DNA of 64,000 nt from Leucaena leucocephala (Eukaryota > Streptophyta > Magnoliopsida > Fabales > Fabaceae): the NCBI GenBank assembly GCA_037074615.1, contig CM073554.1, positions 22,155,501-22,219,500 of the forward strand, written 5' to 3'. The notes below the pieces were generated by a model. That model searched no databases. It saw only the letters and a program-made list of their open reading frames with translations, and was not told the DNA's origin. Of this stretch, positions 12,959-24,225 are shown piece after piece. Both the position numbers and the translations under genes were made by a program. Position 1 is the first letter of the stretch; every line of letters begins with the position of its first letter.

Positions 12959-14026
12959 TCACTTTGATGTCGACTGATTGCGCTGCAAATCCTCTTGCCC
13001 TTCCCTTTTCGTATCCATCAACCTCTCCTTCTCTGCAACCACAGGCTTCTCAGCAGCAACACTCTGTGACCCTGTCATCCTCGCCAACACAACAAACGAC
13101 ATACCTCCAAGAACATTGTTCACGCACCTCAGCACTATTACTGACGACTTGAATGCAAATGCAGAAAGCCCCCTTTCCAACATGAACTCAATCCCATTCA
13201 GAGTTTGGTATCTGAAATTGCTGCTCACGCCCATGTGAATTGCCCATGTCAGCGCATTCAATAGTGTTGGTGGAGCTTTGTTGGGTGTCTCAAAACTTGG
13301 GTCCATGTTCTTCCTCATCGCGATCAACCCATTTGAAATTGCAGTCCCAGCAAGTCCAGCAACGAACCCCACAGCAGCAAACACAGTTCCTTTGTACACC
13401 AGAGTGCCAAATCGATTCACAATGCTGTAAGGCCCCGGTTCGAACATGTGGCTCTTAGGGCAACTTGCGAAGATCGCTGGTAGGCTCGAGGAAGAGGATG
13501 ACATTGTGGGCGCTAGCAGATACATGAGTGTGAAATTCATGATGGATCCGACCACAAGTGTTGAGAAGACGAAATCGAGCTCATTCAATCCGAAATTAGG
13601 CCGTGAAGCCATATCGCCAAGAACACAGGCGCTCACTCCCACCAACTCTTCCATCAGAACCTTGAAAGGGAATTGCGGATCTGCTGCAACTCTGGATCTC
13701 CATCCATTTAGAAACAGACCCAGGATCCCAAACCCCTCAAATGAGGGTGACGAGTCATCAAAGTTTCCGCTATCGCCGCCGCCGCCACTTCCGCCGCCAC
13801 GTCCAGTCCCATTGCTGCCGTCACCACCAGCGTATGAGAGGCGCAATTTTCCCGGAAAATTAAGATAAAAATCCTTTGAACTATTGATGAGATATAAAGA
13901 ACGATCTTGAATGTTAAGGGATGACCCGAAAGAAAAGACTTGACGAGTATTATGTGCGCGACTGTCCGAAACCGAACGGTAATGCCTAGAGAGAGGAGAA
14001 AAACACAACTGAGCCACGGCCGCCAT
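12959..14026 (-). CDS. RETICULATA-related (RER) plastid envelope protein, DUF3411
   Basis: A single 355-residue open frame. Residues 1 to about 60 are rich in Ser, Arg and aromatic residues with few acids, as in a chloroplast transit peptide. Residues about 68-92 form a Gly/Asp-rich linker. The DUF3411 domain follows from about 105 to 325: NGWRSRVAADPQFPFKVL, EELVGVSACVLGDMASRPNF, GLNELDFVFSTLVVGS, a hydrophobic segment, a second one around FAAVGFVAGLAGTAISNGL, then NFRYQTLNGIEF. Family members sit in the chloroplast envelope. Loss of RETICULATA genes gives reticulate leaves with pale mesophyll, and the biochemical role is unresolved. The start at 14026 is the first Met of the frame. Length and motifs look complete. 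Which RER paralog it is cannot be settled here. Confidence 0.92.
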   Translation of the reverse strand: MAAVAQLCFSPLSRHYRSVSDSRAHNTRQVFSFGSSLNIQDRSLYLINSSKDFYLNFPGKLRLSYAGGDGSNGTGRGGGSGGGGDSGNFDDSSPSFEGFGILGLFLNGWRSRVAADPQFPFKVLMEELVGVSACVLGDMASRPNFGLNELDFVFSTLVVGSIMNFTLMYLLAPTMSSSSSSLPAIFASCPKSHMFEPGPYSIVNRFGTLVYKGTVFAAVGFVAGLAGTAISNGLIAMRKNMDPSFETPNKAPPTLLNALTWAIHMGVSSNFRYQTLNGIEFMLERGLSAFAFKSSVIVLRCVNNVLGGMSFVVLARMTGSQSVAAEKPVVAEKERLMDTKREGQEDLQRNQSTSK

Positions 14027-16044
14027 GCTATATCAACTTGATCCTCGATCTGGAAGAGAGCAAACACAGGAAAAAATCAGATCAGCGCCAAAGATTGGAA
14101 CATCAAAACAAAAGCATCCATTAAGTATTCGAAGAAGAGGAAAAACAATAAAGAATACCCGCTGATGATATAGATCAGGATTTTGCGATCTGGGACGAGT
14201 AGGAATAGCAAACGGGACTCTGCGCAGTCACAAAACTAACTTCCAAAGTTCAAACCCTACAGATAGTCAAAACGAAAATGAGTGAGGAGTGAGGAAGATG
14301 GAATCTTATACGAGGGCCTCAGCTCTCGAGAGTGGAGTGACATTGCACCATGGCCGCAGGGTTGCACGTGGCGTTTGAGCTGAGAACTTGGACGGCAAAT
14401 GGGAGTAGGTGGGTAAATTCTGTTTTTTTTTTTTAAATAATAGTAGTAGTGGGGCAAATTCAATCAATAAATTCAAGGAAGAATGACATCTAAATACCTT
14501 TATAATATACATATCACAAAATGGTCCATGATATGGCCCATAAAGTCCTCATGGCTTTAAATGAAATAAAAAATTTGAACGCATTTACATAAATGTCCTT
14601 CAATTTTTTTATTTTTAAAAATATTCATCCTTCACAATCATTGCCGTCGGTCGCCGGAGCCACTACCATTAGTGACGATCAGATCTCCTACACCAGTGAC
14701 AGAAAATTAATTGGAAAAGGGGTGGTTGAGGTTAGATTTACCTTTTGAGGAATAAAAGGTATTCTAAATATTTAGCCACTAATACTTGTTAATATTATAG
14801 GATAAAATATTACGAGTAATAATCAAGTTTAAAATAAAATTAATAAATTGTTTTAGTGCTTGTTTGGCGCTAAGATTTTAAGAGTTCTTTTAAGTAAAAT
14901 TATGATTTAAATTTTTTTAAAATAAATAGCCATATTTATTTAAAAGTGATTTTGACTAAAATCATAATTTAAAATGATGATTTTGAATAAGTTATTAAAA
15001 ATAATTTTTAGAAGAGTAAAAGAACTTATAGACTATTCAATTACTATATTATCCCTATTTTTTCTTATACACTCTCTACTCTCTATTCTATCATCTCTCA
15101 TCTCTTATCTCTACCCTGTCGCCTCTATCTTCTTTACACTCTCTCTTATCTCCTTTTTCTTCTATACATCTATCATATTTTTAATTAAATCATATATTTT
15201 TTAGTAATTTAATAATATAAAAAATGATTCTACTATTAATTAAAAAAATATTTTTATTTTTAAAATTTATTCTTCATAAAATTTATTTATTTTTAAATCT
15301 ATTCTTTAAAATATATTTATTTTAGAATCTATTTTCTAAAAATTAAACTTCACGTCCCTTTAGAAAATGAGAAGTACATGCTTACGAATACTATAAAAAA
15401 AACTTAAAGAGATTTTAACTTGGTAGCAATTTTGAACCTGACGGACAATTTTACTATTACGAAAAACTTTGCTTCTGTGTAATGACAAGTACATGCAACA
15501 TTTTATTTTTATAGTAGTTATATATATATATATATTTACAAGCATGTACTTCTTGTTGCGTGTAAGAAAAGTTGTGAAGTGGAGGCAAGCACACTTTGAA
15601 AGCGCAGTACAGAGGAGAGTTATATGCAGCATTTGAAAAAGATGAATCATTGTTGTCTCGATAGATATCTTGATTTATATATAAAAAAATTATTATTTTT
15701 GTTTAAAATTTAGTTTAGAGATCACAATTTTAAAAGTAAAGATGCAAAATTGTAAAATTTACATACTACATAAGCAATTTTCCACATGTCGACGTCAGAA
15801 GGGTGACGAAGATCTCCAAAATCCCTGTTTCCTCCCGTACGCAATTCTTGCTGGTCGGATCGCCGCCACTACCTCCCTCTTCACCACGAACCTTGACAAT
15901 AACGACGATGAAACTATACAACATTAGATCCATCAATCTCTCTCTGATTTTCCCCCTTTTGTCTTCAATAAGGAGAAACAGAGACACACGCAGACACGAG
16001 TTGGAGTGCCCCCATCAAACAGGCGGCGGCTCTACATGCTAGGC
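14027..16044. other. RER 5' leader and AT-rich spacer
   Basis: About 14027-14340 should contain the leader and promoter of the RER gene on the minus strand. From about 14850, a GTGCTTGTTTGGCGC motif opens an AT-rich stretch to about 15350 that resembles the start of a MITE, but its other end is not convincing. A TA microsatellite lies near 15520-15535. The GC-richer patch at 15800-16040 gives only short overlapping frames. Confidence 0.4.
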
Positions 16045-17980
16045 ACCAATTTGGTTCTATAAGAAATGAGAAGATACGCAGCAGAAATTAATTTAAAAAT
16101 TTTTCTATTTCTTGTCAAGATCTACTATATGTGTTTAAGTCAAATTGAAAGAAGTATTATCCTTAATGTTTCTCAGCGATTTTCACAGTTTCTGGTCGCG
16201 ACGTTCACAGCTTCTCTCCGCGGCTCGTACTCCCTTTCCAATCGCAAGAAATCGACGACTCAGGTCGGCTTCCTCTACTGATATTCATACAAACAGCGTT
16301 CGAACCACGAACGACGTGCTAGCGTCTCTTGTCCATCCAGGGTTTTATCAATAATTCGTCCTCTTCGTCTCTATTTCGCCAGTTTCTTATCTGCAAACCT
16401 TTTGCAGCTCCCCTTCGGCCTTTCTGTGTTCTATATCTTTCAAAACGTAACTCCTAAAATCAGATATATAGGATGCTATGCGTTTTCCTCTACCGAATTG
16501 GATTTTTGGAATTAATCTTATATTAATTCTGAAATTAATACAATATCATATATTATATCATTTGATAAGAAACTTATTAAATAAATAATATTTATATTAA
16601 ATCTGTCCCACAGATTTAATTCACCTATTTATTTAATTTAAAATAAAGATAAGACTGAACTATATTTGATTTATTCTTATAAATCAAATTTGAGATATCA
16701 TATCAATTTGAATTTTAAATTCAAACGTGATAGAGATTTAATTTATCCTATAAATTAAATCTTATAAATATATCTTATATGAGATATCCTATCAATTTGA
16801 ATTTTAAATTCAAACGTGATAGAGATTTAATTTATCCTTATAAATTAAATCTTATATGAGATATCCTATCAATTTGAATTTTAAATTCAAACGTGATAGA
16901 GATTTAATTTATCATTATAAATTAAATCTTATAAATATCTCTTATATGAGATATCCTATCAATTTGAATTTCAAATTCAAACGTGATAGAGATTTAATTT
17001 ATCCTTATAAATTAAATCTCATATATCTCTTATATATAATGTATATATACGAATATAAATATAAATAAATATATACATTCACCCTGGATCATTCATTGAA
17101 TCTGGACGTTTGTTAGATTCAATGAATCTGGACATCATAGCTCATATTGGGCTATTTTGTGTGCGATCTTATAGGCCCATATGAAGTTGGCAATGGGTCA
17201 TTTGCTATACTGGCCCACAAGTCGCAAGCGGTCTCTAGCAAGACATAACGACTACCCAAATCATATGAGGATTGTTAAACGATGTAACCTTTTATACAAC
17301 CATATCATGTCCCTTCTGTCACGCGATATTTTGGTTATGGATGAGGCATGAATAATGTCATCCTCCTATTCCTGACCGTTACTTTCTCGATCTCTGAGTA
17401 GTCTGACTATAGAAATAGAACTACCTTTCCATTACAGTATGGCCATACATTTCTTAGATTCACTGATCGAGGGGCCCAGTAATATCTTTCTACGAATGTG
17501 AGGGACAAATTTCATCTTGACTATTCACATTCCTCCGTATGAAAAATCATTAAACCCGAACATAGTCTTTATGATCACTCGGTCAAAAGTGACTTTTGAC
17601 TAGGTCAAAGCTGAGCGTTTATCATGTAGGAATCCATGATGATCTCAGGTCAAATGGCATAGTGACATGGTTTGTATATAAGAGAAGCTTATAACGTAAC
17701 CCATGCAGCTCTCTCATAGCGGGTCGGTCCAATACTTTGTACTGTTACATGTGCCTATGACTTTGATTTATATCTCTATACATCTTCAAAGTTATACTAG
17801 TCTTATTTCATCTCTACTTCCGTATAGATGACCGACTAGGGATATTTAGGATAAGATCATAAATTATCCAAGGATAGTCATCACAGTAAACATGCAAATA
17901 ATATGATAACACAATTAATAAATTCATAAATCAATAATATTCATAAGACAATAATTGACCCCTAGAACACGATTTCCAAC
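16045..17980 (-). mobile_element. LTR-like block of an Angela/SIRE-type copia element
   Basis: Read on the minus strand it starts near 17980 with GTTGGAAATCGTG followed by a CTAGGGGTCAATTATTG motif, much like the LTR starts of large Angela/SIRE copia elements. Near 16090-16045 it ends with a CTGCTGCGTATCTTCTC stretch and then a degraded TTGGTGCC motif, where a primer-binding site would be. No polyprotein is present. It is probably a solo LTR or a truncated end. Boundaries are approximate and a target duplication is not clear: TTTCT occurs at 17981-17985 and 16108-16112, but in T-rich sequence. Confidence 0.45.
16692..17036. repeat. Tandem array of four 77-90 bp AT-rich units
   Basis: The motif GAGATATCCTATCAATTTG recurs at 16692 (one mismatch), 16781, 16858 and 16948. 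Each copy is followed by the same TTCAAACGTGATAGAG core. Unit spacing is 89, 77 and 90 bp. The array lies inside the LTR-like block and may be an internal expansion of it. Confidence 0.85.
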
Positions 17981-18498
17981 TTTCTTTTCTTTTCTTTTCT
18001 TTTCCAAGGAGAGTTAATAAATTTATAACATTAGTATTAAGTTGGGTTATTAATCTGCCCACTTTTATTTTTTATATTAGAATATTTTATAAATGTGTAT
18101 ATATTTTATTAAATTAATATATATAATTTAATCAATATGATTTTAATATTTTATTTTTATTTAAAATTGTTAGTTGACTTTTCATCATCACAGTCTTATC
18201 CTTAATCTTAACTTTTAATGTGAAATGAATTATATACTTCAAATGAATAAATAAAATTAGCATGGCACCATTTTCCTTATAGTTCATATTTAACATATTG
18301 AATAACATGCACGGTCTGGTTCCAGTACAAGTATACACCGGCATATTATCAAACAGAGGATAGATTTTAATGTGGCCCTAAAACCTAAAAAATGTCATAT
18401 AATTTTAAAGGAACGGAGAGGAATCATTGCATTGACAAATCAACTATATATGATGATTGCAGATTGTGACTGTAAAGGATCAGTTAGACAGCTGCATG
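17981..18498. other. Spacer 3' of the bromodomain gene
   Basis: A TTTTC repeat at 17981-18003, then AT-rich sequence. It includes the presumed 3' UTR of the minus-strand bromodomain gene. Nothing else seen. Confidence 0.45.
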
Positions 18499-20936
18499 TC
18501 AATCCTCCGTGGAGCATACTTGAACAGAGCAAGGCTTCTTACAACCTTTTGAAGAGTTCTCAGAGGAGTGTGTCTGATCAAGTCTTCTCTTCAAATATGG
18601 TATATTGAAAACGAAACTAGAAGCCGGTGGCATAGTTTGGTTTGGCGGTAAGATTTTCCCAGCCTCGAATGAGCGTGCTACATATTCCTGATCGTCGTTG
18701 ACATAAACTAGTTTATCTCCACTAGCAATCGCCGAATTACTACTGTCAGTGGCTCTTCTTATCTCATCAGATCCCGTATGAATTTCATATCCAAATAACT
18801 TTCTCCTCACTATTTATTTGACTGCTTGTCCTAAATCTTTGACAAACAATATCAAGCTTTCTCTGTACCCAATATCTTGCTCATGATTAACCTATACAAG
18901 GGAAAAAAGAAGAGGAAAAAACATAACTATGGCATGTCAATGTATACGATAGGGAGAAAGAGAGACTCACTTGCTCGAGGAGTTTCAAGCCCTCACTAGG
19001 GGACATGTCAGGTCTATACGTACATCGCCTATAAACTTCAAAAGATTTATATCTCCCGCTTTTTCTAGTACCTGAAAAATCTGATAAAATATTGAGCTTT
19101 TTGGCCACCGCATATATAGTGATCAACTGGAAAAATGGCCTTCAGCATAAATATATACCAGAGGAGACAAAATACGATATAACACATCATTCTATTTAAT
19201 AGTTATTCCTTCTTACCAATTGGATTCTCAGCAACTCTGGCACCGACATGTTTAGCAATGTCAGAACGCCCATGATTTGACTTGAAGTTTTTCCTATATG
19301 GTGTGGCATTGGAAGAACCTGCCATGTATTTTGAGGACATACTGATGGACGATTCACTCAATTTTACATTTGCCGAATCTTTGAAATCTTTTTGGTTTCT
19401 CCTACTATCCCATTGTATTGTCTCTGAGAATTCCCTTTCAAAATTCTCAGGATTGGCTTTTAAAACATTGAAAATCTGCTTAGCTAGCTCATTAATAGTG
19501 CGAGCCTGTAAATGAAAGTGTTTAATAAATAATTCCCTATATCATTGCACGAGACTTAACACAATATGCCATACCTGCTTGAAATATATCGTCCTAGAAG
19601 AATTAAAATGCATCGCATTGTTGAATATTAAAAAAACGTCATGCTGCTTAATGGTTCAAAAGCCATGTGTTAGATAACAAACATGAAAGCATCAATGAAC
19701 TGGGTGATTGCAACAATTTATGCTATCATAATTGTTACTAAATATAATAAGAATGTGGATAAAACATATAAGCATTTATCAAGAGTAAAACTAGAAGTAG
19801 GAAACCTCAAATTGTTCTAGACTCTTGTACATCTCTTCATGTAGTTTAGCCCTCATGGTCCCAATATCCATAGGCTCTTGTATGATTTCATAATAATCCT
19901 CAACCTGGCACAATATTTAACCGACCAAGTAAACATAAAGCGAAAACCATGAGGTTTGACATAGTGGTAAGGGGACTTGGTAGTATGCCGGAGATCTCAG
20001 GTTTAAACGAACGTCCATGATGCCACAAGCCATAAAAAACCAGGAAGGGAAACCAATGATATGCCATAAATGGTAGATTACGATAATACGATCCCACACC
20101 TCTTTTGGATCCACTGGTTCAGCAAATATTTCGTAAGTGTCTTTCCTGTATGATATAAAATATCATTAAATACTGAGATTGCATCATTATAATATACAAA
20201 ATAGAGCAGACAAATATACCTCTGTAAAATATTAAGGATAAGTTCAAGTATGCGTTTCTCAGGCATGAAGATTGCAGATGTTAACTCCGATGGTTGATCT
20301 GATACAAATAGTAGAAGTTAATCATTGATTGTTATAGTTACAATTCTGAGGCCGAGGAATATTGGTATAAATTTCTTCATTTCCATAGCCACCTCAAATT
20401 TAGGGTAGAAAAGAGAAGGCAAAATCCTTACTATTTTTCCTTTGAATATCTGCATCACAGTGTTTCTCCTGCGGCAAATAGTTTGAATAGGGGGTAAAAC
20501 CATAGTAACCAGAGATGATAATAATGGCAACAATAAAATAATCCAAACTACTCATAATGCAAAGGTTCCTGATCAAACTCATGAAGAATGGGGCAAAATG
20601 CAGAAGACAATCCATAGGCTTCTCGTTCATCCAAAAAGAAGATAAAAAGCAAAAACCTGCTTGGCTGGAGATACACTTAGTTTGCTCTTCTTTGTACCCC
20701 GAGTCCGGGACGCTGGTCCCAGATCGTTCTCCAAGTTCTCGGTGCAAGTGGTATTGGAGTGAACAACCTGGTCACCGGAATCTTCCATTGTAGATATTCT
20801 CAGGCTCCTCCTCTGCCCCTCTTTCAACGTCGCTCTTTGTAATTTTCTACCATATAGCAACAGGCACTACAATTTATCCCACAAGATGGAATAAAATGGA
20901 GAATGACACGCATCAACACTAAACCTACCTGACCAT
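18499..20936 (-). CDS. Bromodomain protein with a premature stop in the last exon
   Basis: Ten exons on the minus strand, all with AG/GT borders and consistent phase: 20936-20929, 20846-20657, 20468-20432, 20298-20220, 20145-20100, 19904-19806, 19643-19575, 19505-19217, 19080-18971 and 18891 onward. The bromodomain spans exons 4-8: ZA-loop region EDYYEIIQEPMD, IGTMRAKL, and FNNAMHFN with the asparagine that contacts acetyl-lysine. Such proteins read acetylated histones in chromatin. A basic N-terminus precedes it. After the family motif LFVKDLGQAVK, TAA at 18814-18816 ends the frame at 334 residues. The same frame then stays open for 104 more codons to 18499, starting IVRRKLFGYEIHTG, which looks like the normal C-terminus. 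So this is either a truncated protein or an early pseudogene. The paralog is not assigned. Confidence 0.8.
19945..20060 (+). mobile_element. tRNA-derived SINE-like sequence in a bromodomain intron
   Basis: The intron between exons 5 and 6 carries an A-box-like TAGTGGTAAGGGG (19962-19974) and a B-box-like GGTTTAAACGA (20000-20010), spaced as in the tRNA-related head of a plant SINE. It lies antisense to the host gene. The 3' end and target duplication are not clear, so the limits are approximate. Confidence 0.5.
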
Positions 20937-21744
20937 TGATGCAAAGACGAAATCACCAATTTCCAGCTATGGGAGAGATGAAGATCTCAAGCCTTTATAA
21001 AATTGAGTAAATAATAACAAACGTTAATGGAGTTTACTTGTTACAGCTTGGAAATATGATGCTTACTGCATTTGAGAGATATGAAAGAGCCAAAGCAGGC
21101 ATTACCATTAATACCTTAAATGGGGTTTAATATGCCTCCCATTTTCAATGGTTAAGAGCCATAAATTATGAAGATACGGGGCAATTACTATGAAAATGAT
21201 CTTGTATGTAGTCATGTCAAGGTTGGCAATTGTTAATGTCAGCAAAATGTTACGAGAAAGATTAAGCAATCAACAAGGCTAAATGACCATGTTTATACAA
21301 ATGAAAATTGAAGAAACAATATTATTTAATTCAAACAAGCTCCGAATATGCTGCAGCAAAATTCTAGTATTTTTCTAATATAATATAAAGTTATCTTTTG
21401 CCCAAAATATGAAGTCCTTACAACCTCTATTTTACACATGTAAAATACTATTTTAGGGTAAAATAACACTACATTTATATTTAATTTACACACTTTTTTA
21501 AAAAAAAAATTAAAACTACATTTATATTTATCCAATAGTTAGTTCGTTGTTAAATCATATTTATACCCATTTTAATTTTACCAAATACAATTGTCATTGT
21601 CACTTTGTCACCTGCATATTTTGGGGCCGATGGAAAATATAAATTTGATTTTTGTATATTTGGATAGGTTATTGAATTGCGGGAACAAGGAAGGAAAACT
21701 GAAACTTTGGGGGAATATCATGAATAGCTAATCTGCTTTGGGAT
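20937..21744. other. Shared upstream region of divergent bromodomain and RING genes
   Basis: About 800 bp between two divergent genes. It must contain both promoters. No specific element can be assigned by eye. The middle (about 21300-21550) is AT-rich. Confidence 0.45.
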
Positions 21745-22051
21745 GTGCAGTGCGGACTTGGCCACGAGACCAAGTCCTCGGGTGAGGATCTGGTAGGACA
21801 CGTCCCTTCTCCTTCTCTACATTCTCAGTTCTCTTCGTCCAAGATTTCATCGAATCTCAAAGGGGAATTCATCTTACATACTGAGTCCTTTGTTAAGTTT
21901 AATGCCCCAAATTTGACCCTACTTTCGTTGTACTTTCTGGATTTAACTTCCGCGCGTGGGTGTCGAAAATCTTTCAAGATCCAACCTATTTCTACTCTTA
22001 TCATTTTTGCGAGGTACTTATTCAGCTGGTTGCGTTCATTCTCTTCCTAAG
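21745..22051 (+). other. Probable 5' UTR exon of the RING gene
   Basis: CT-rich leader-like sequence ending in CCTAAG before GTAACG at 22052. The next acceptor (TTTTAG, ending 22497) abuts the start codon at 22498, giving a leader intron of about 446 bp. The transcription start is not known. Confidence 0.5.
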
Positions 22052-22497
22052 GTAACGATCTCAAGATTATGAATTTCTTACTTGGTTAAAAATTTCAATT
22101 GAACTGAAGACCTGACTTTTGAGCTTTGGTTCTTGAGAAAGACTTATGATTTACGTATCATTGTTCTCATTATTATGTTTTTTAAATCATTTTCCTATCT
22201 AACCCTTGATGAAAACACTCCATGGTCTGGGTATTTTTTTATCATTGGGTTACTTAAAGGTTGTTCTGGTTAATGTTTACATGATATTCCACGCAACTAA
22301 ATCGATATACTTTACTTCTTCAAATGCTTGCACTCTACTTTGGTGTTTTCAATCCCCTCATATTTTGCATATATTCTATGTTTTGTATTTCCCTTATAAT
22401 TCTTCAATTATAAAATTTTAGTGAGCTTCTTTATCATTTGTATTTCCCTTATCATATGTTACTATCTTTAATCACTTATTGCTTGGTTTGGTTTTAG

Positions 22498-24225
22498 ATG
22501 TCCGCAAATTCTGAGGGCACTTCATCTGCATTAAATGGGCCTAATTCTCAGATTTTTGAGGACACTGCCCTGCTAGCTGGCCATTCTGCCCGGATTGCAG
22601 TATGTGCTCTCTGCCAAAAGGCCCTATCACCTGATATTGAGATGACTAATGATCTTGCACCCGTTGGTGTTTGTGGTGATTGTAAATTTTTATTACTCGA
22701 AGATTTTGGGACCCATTCCCAATACCCTCAAAGAGTGCATAGGGGAAGATCCAGGTACAGCAGTTCTGAATCAATTGAGAATGGTCTATCACATCAGCTC
22801 CCCAGTATGACTAATTCTGTGAGGCAAAATCAGTCCTCTGCATCTGTGGAGGATGATCAGCTTGTTGATGGTGATACCCCCTCTTGGTTATTGCAGTATG
22901 CTAGTACCCATACTACCCCTAGTGAGTCTCGAAGATGGAGGCGGGTGTTCTCTGATACTGATAGTGATGGTTTTGATAATAGGAGTTCTCTTTATGGTGA
23001 GAATGAATCAAATGTGAGTGTTAGGCGTTACAGAGTCCCCAATGGCGATATTGATTCCTTCTCTTTCAGTGCTTATGGAGGTGACTCTGAAGTATCTATG
23101 GATAGATATAGTTTTGTAGGTACAGGAATTTTAAATTTACCAGATGAGGGAGATGAGTTTGATAGTGACACTGATATAGATCCGATGCATGCTGCCCTTA
23201 ACCATTGGAATTCTGATGATATGGGAGAGGAGGATGAAGATGAGGAAGATGGGGAAGAGGAGGTAGAAGAGGAAGAGGAAAGAGAATGGGAAGTAGCTGG
23301 GGCTGAGGAAGCTGAAGCCACTGCCCGCCTTCAAATATTTTTTACCTCAAGTCCAAGTGAGAGAAGTGACCCCATTAATTGGGTCCCACAGTTTCATTTT
23401 CCTGAATCTGAGGAAATCTTAAGTAGGAGGATTAGGGATAGATGGCAAACTTACACTGATCACAGCTCCAATTACTTGGAGGAGTCTCATTCACCTCCAT
23501 ATGGTGCAAATTTTGGGGATTATCTTGATGCTAGACAATTTGAAGATCTGCTTGAGCATCTTGCTGAGAATGACAACTCAAGACGAGGAGCACCTCCTGC
23601 AGCAGTGTCTTTTGTACATAGTCTGCCCCGGATTGTTATAAGCAAAGAACATGAGAAGCATGATGATCTCGTATGTGCCATTTGCAAGGATGCCTTGGCC
23701 ACTGGCACTGAAGTAAATCAACTTCCCTGCTCTCACCTTTATCATGCCGGCTGCATTTTGACATGGTTGAGTGCACGAAATTCATGCCCCCTTTGTCGTT
23801 ATGAGCTCCCAACAGATGATAAGGATTATGAGGAAGGAAGGCGCAATATTGACATTAGAAATGAGATCCATGAAGTGCAGCAGCTAAATGTGATGGATGA
23901 CAATTCTTCTGATGGAGCTGAAGCAAATGAAGAGGATGGTACTAATCAAGGTGGAGTACAGCAAAGTGAGCTTGTGAACATGGTTCCTGTAGATAATCCT
24001 TCTGCAGCGAGTGGCGGTAGAGGAAGATGGTTTTTCTTTGCTGCTGCTCCAATTGTTAGTCTAGTGGGTATTGTTATTGTCTTATGGTTAGGCAACCCTC
24101 TAATTGAAGGTAGGAGACAATTGGGCTGCCACAACTTACAGAGGGAAAATCAGCATCAGGTTCATGTATCCACCCCACCCAACCATGGGGAGGATAGAAG
24201 CAGAAGATGGTGGTGTTTTTTCTAG
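22498..24225 (+). CDS. RING-H2 E3 ubiquitin ligase, membrane-anchored
   Basis: A single coding exon of 575 residues. N-terminal cysteines C36-x2-C39 and C59-x2-C62 form a second possible zinc-binding motif. A low-complexity Ser/Asp region follows, with a strong acidic run near residues 240-265 (EEDEDEEDGEEEVEEEEE). The RING-H2 domain is at about 393-433: CAICKDAL, LPCSHLYHAGCI, W, CPLC, with all eight metal ligands present. Near 510-532 a hydrophobic helix (FFFAAAPIVSLVGIVIVLW) predicts a C-terminal membrane anchor. Such proteins recruit an E2 enzyme and transfer ubiquitin to a substrate. The substrate here cannot be inferred. The ATG directly follows the leader intron acceptor. No damage seen. 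Confidence 0.92.
   Translation: MSANSEGTSSALNGPNSQIFEDTALLAGHSARIAVCALCQKALSPDIEMTNDLAPVGVCGDCKFLLLEDFGTHSQYPQRVHRGRSRYSSSESIENGLSHQLPSMTNSVRQNQSSASVEDDQLVDGDTPSWLLQYASTHTTPSESRRWRRVFSDTDSDGFDNRSSLYGENESNVSVRRYRVPNGDIDSFSFSAYGGDSEVSMDRYSFVGTGILNLPDEGDEFDSDTDIDPMHAALNHWNSDDMGEEDEDEEDGEEEVEEEEEREWEVAGAEEAEATARLQIFFTSSPSERSDPINWVPQFHFPESEEILSRRIRDRWQTYTDHSSNYLEESHSPPYGANFGDYLDARQFEDLLEHLAENDNSRRGAPPAAVSFVHSLPRIVISKEHEKHDDLVCAICKDALATGTEVNQLPCSHLYHAGCILTWLSARNSCPLCRYELPTDDKDYEEGRRNIDIRNEIHEVQQLNVMDDNSSDGAEANEEDGTNQGGVQQSELVNMVPVDNPSAASGGRGRWFFFAAAPIVSLVGIVIVLWLGNPLIEGRRQLGCHNLQRENQHQVHVSTPPNHGEDRSRRWWCFF

Noticed and set aside
13446..13868. 140-codon open frame on the plus strand
   Set aside because: It is the antisense shadow of the RETICULATA-related gene, whose minus-strand frame is longer and matches a known domain.
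16113..17985. TTTCT as the target duplication of the LTR-like block
   Set aside because: The motif lies in T-rich sequence on both sides and would place the left end inside sequence that still looks like LTR.
19945..20060. Possible tRNA gene
   Set aside because: Only A-box and B-box similarity is present; no cloverleaf stems or acceptor end can be formed, so a SINE head fits better.
22968..23334. Minus-strand Ser-rich frames under the RING gene
   Set aside because: They are complements of the acidic Glu/Asp run of the ligase.
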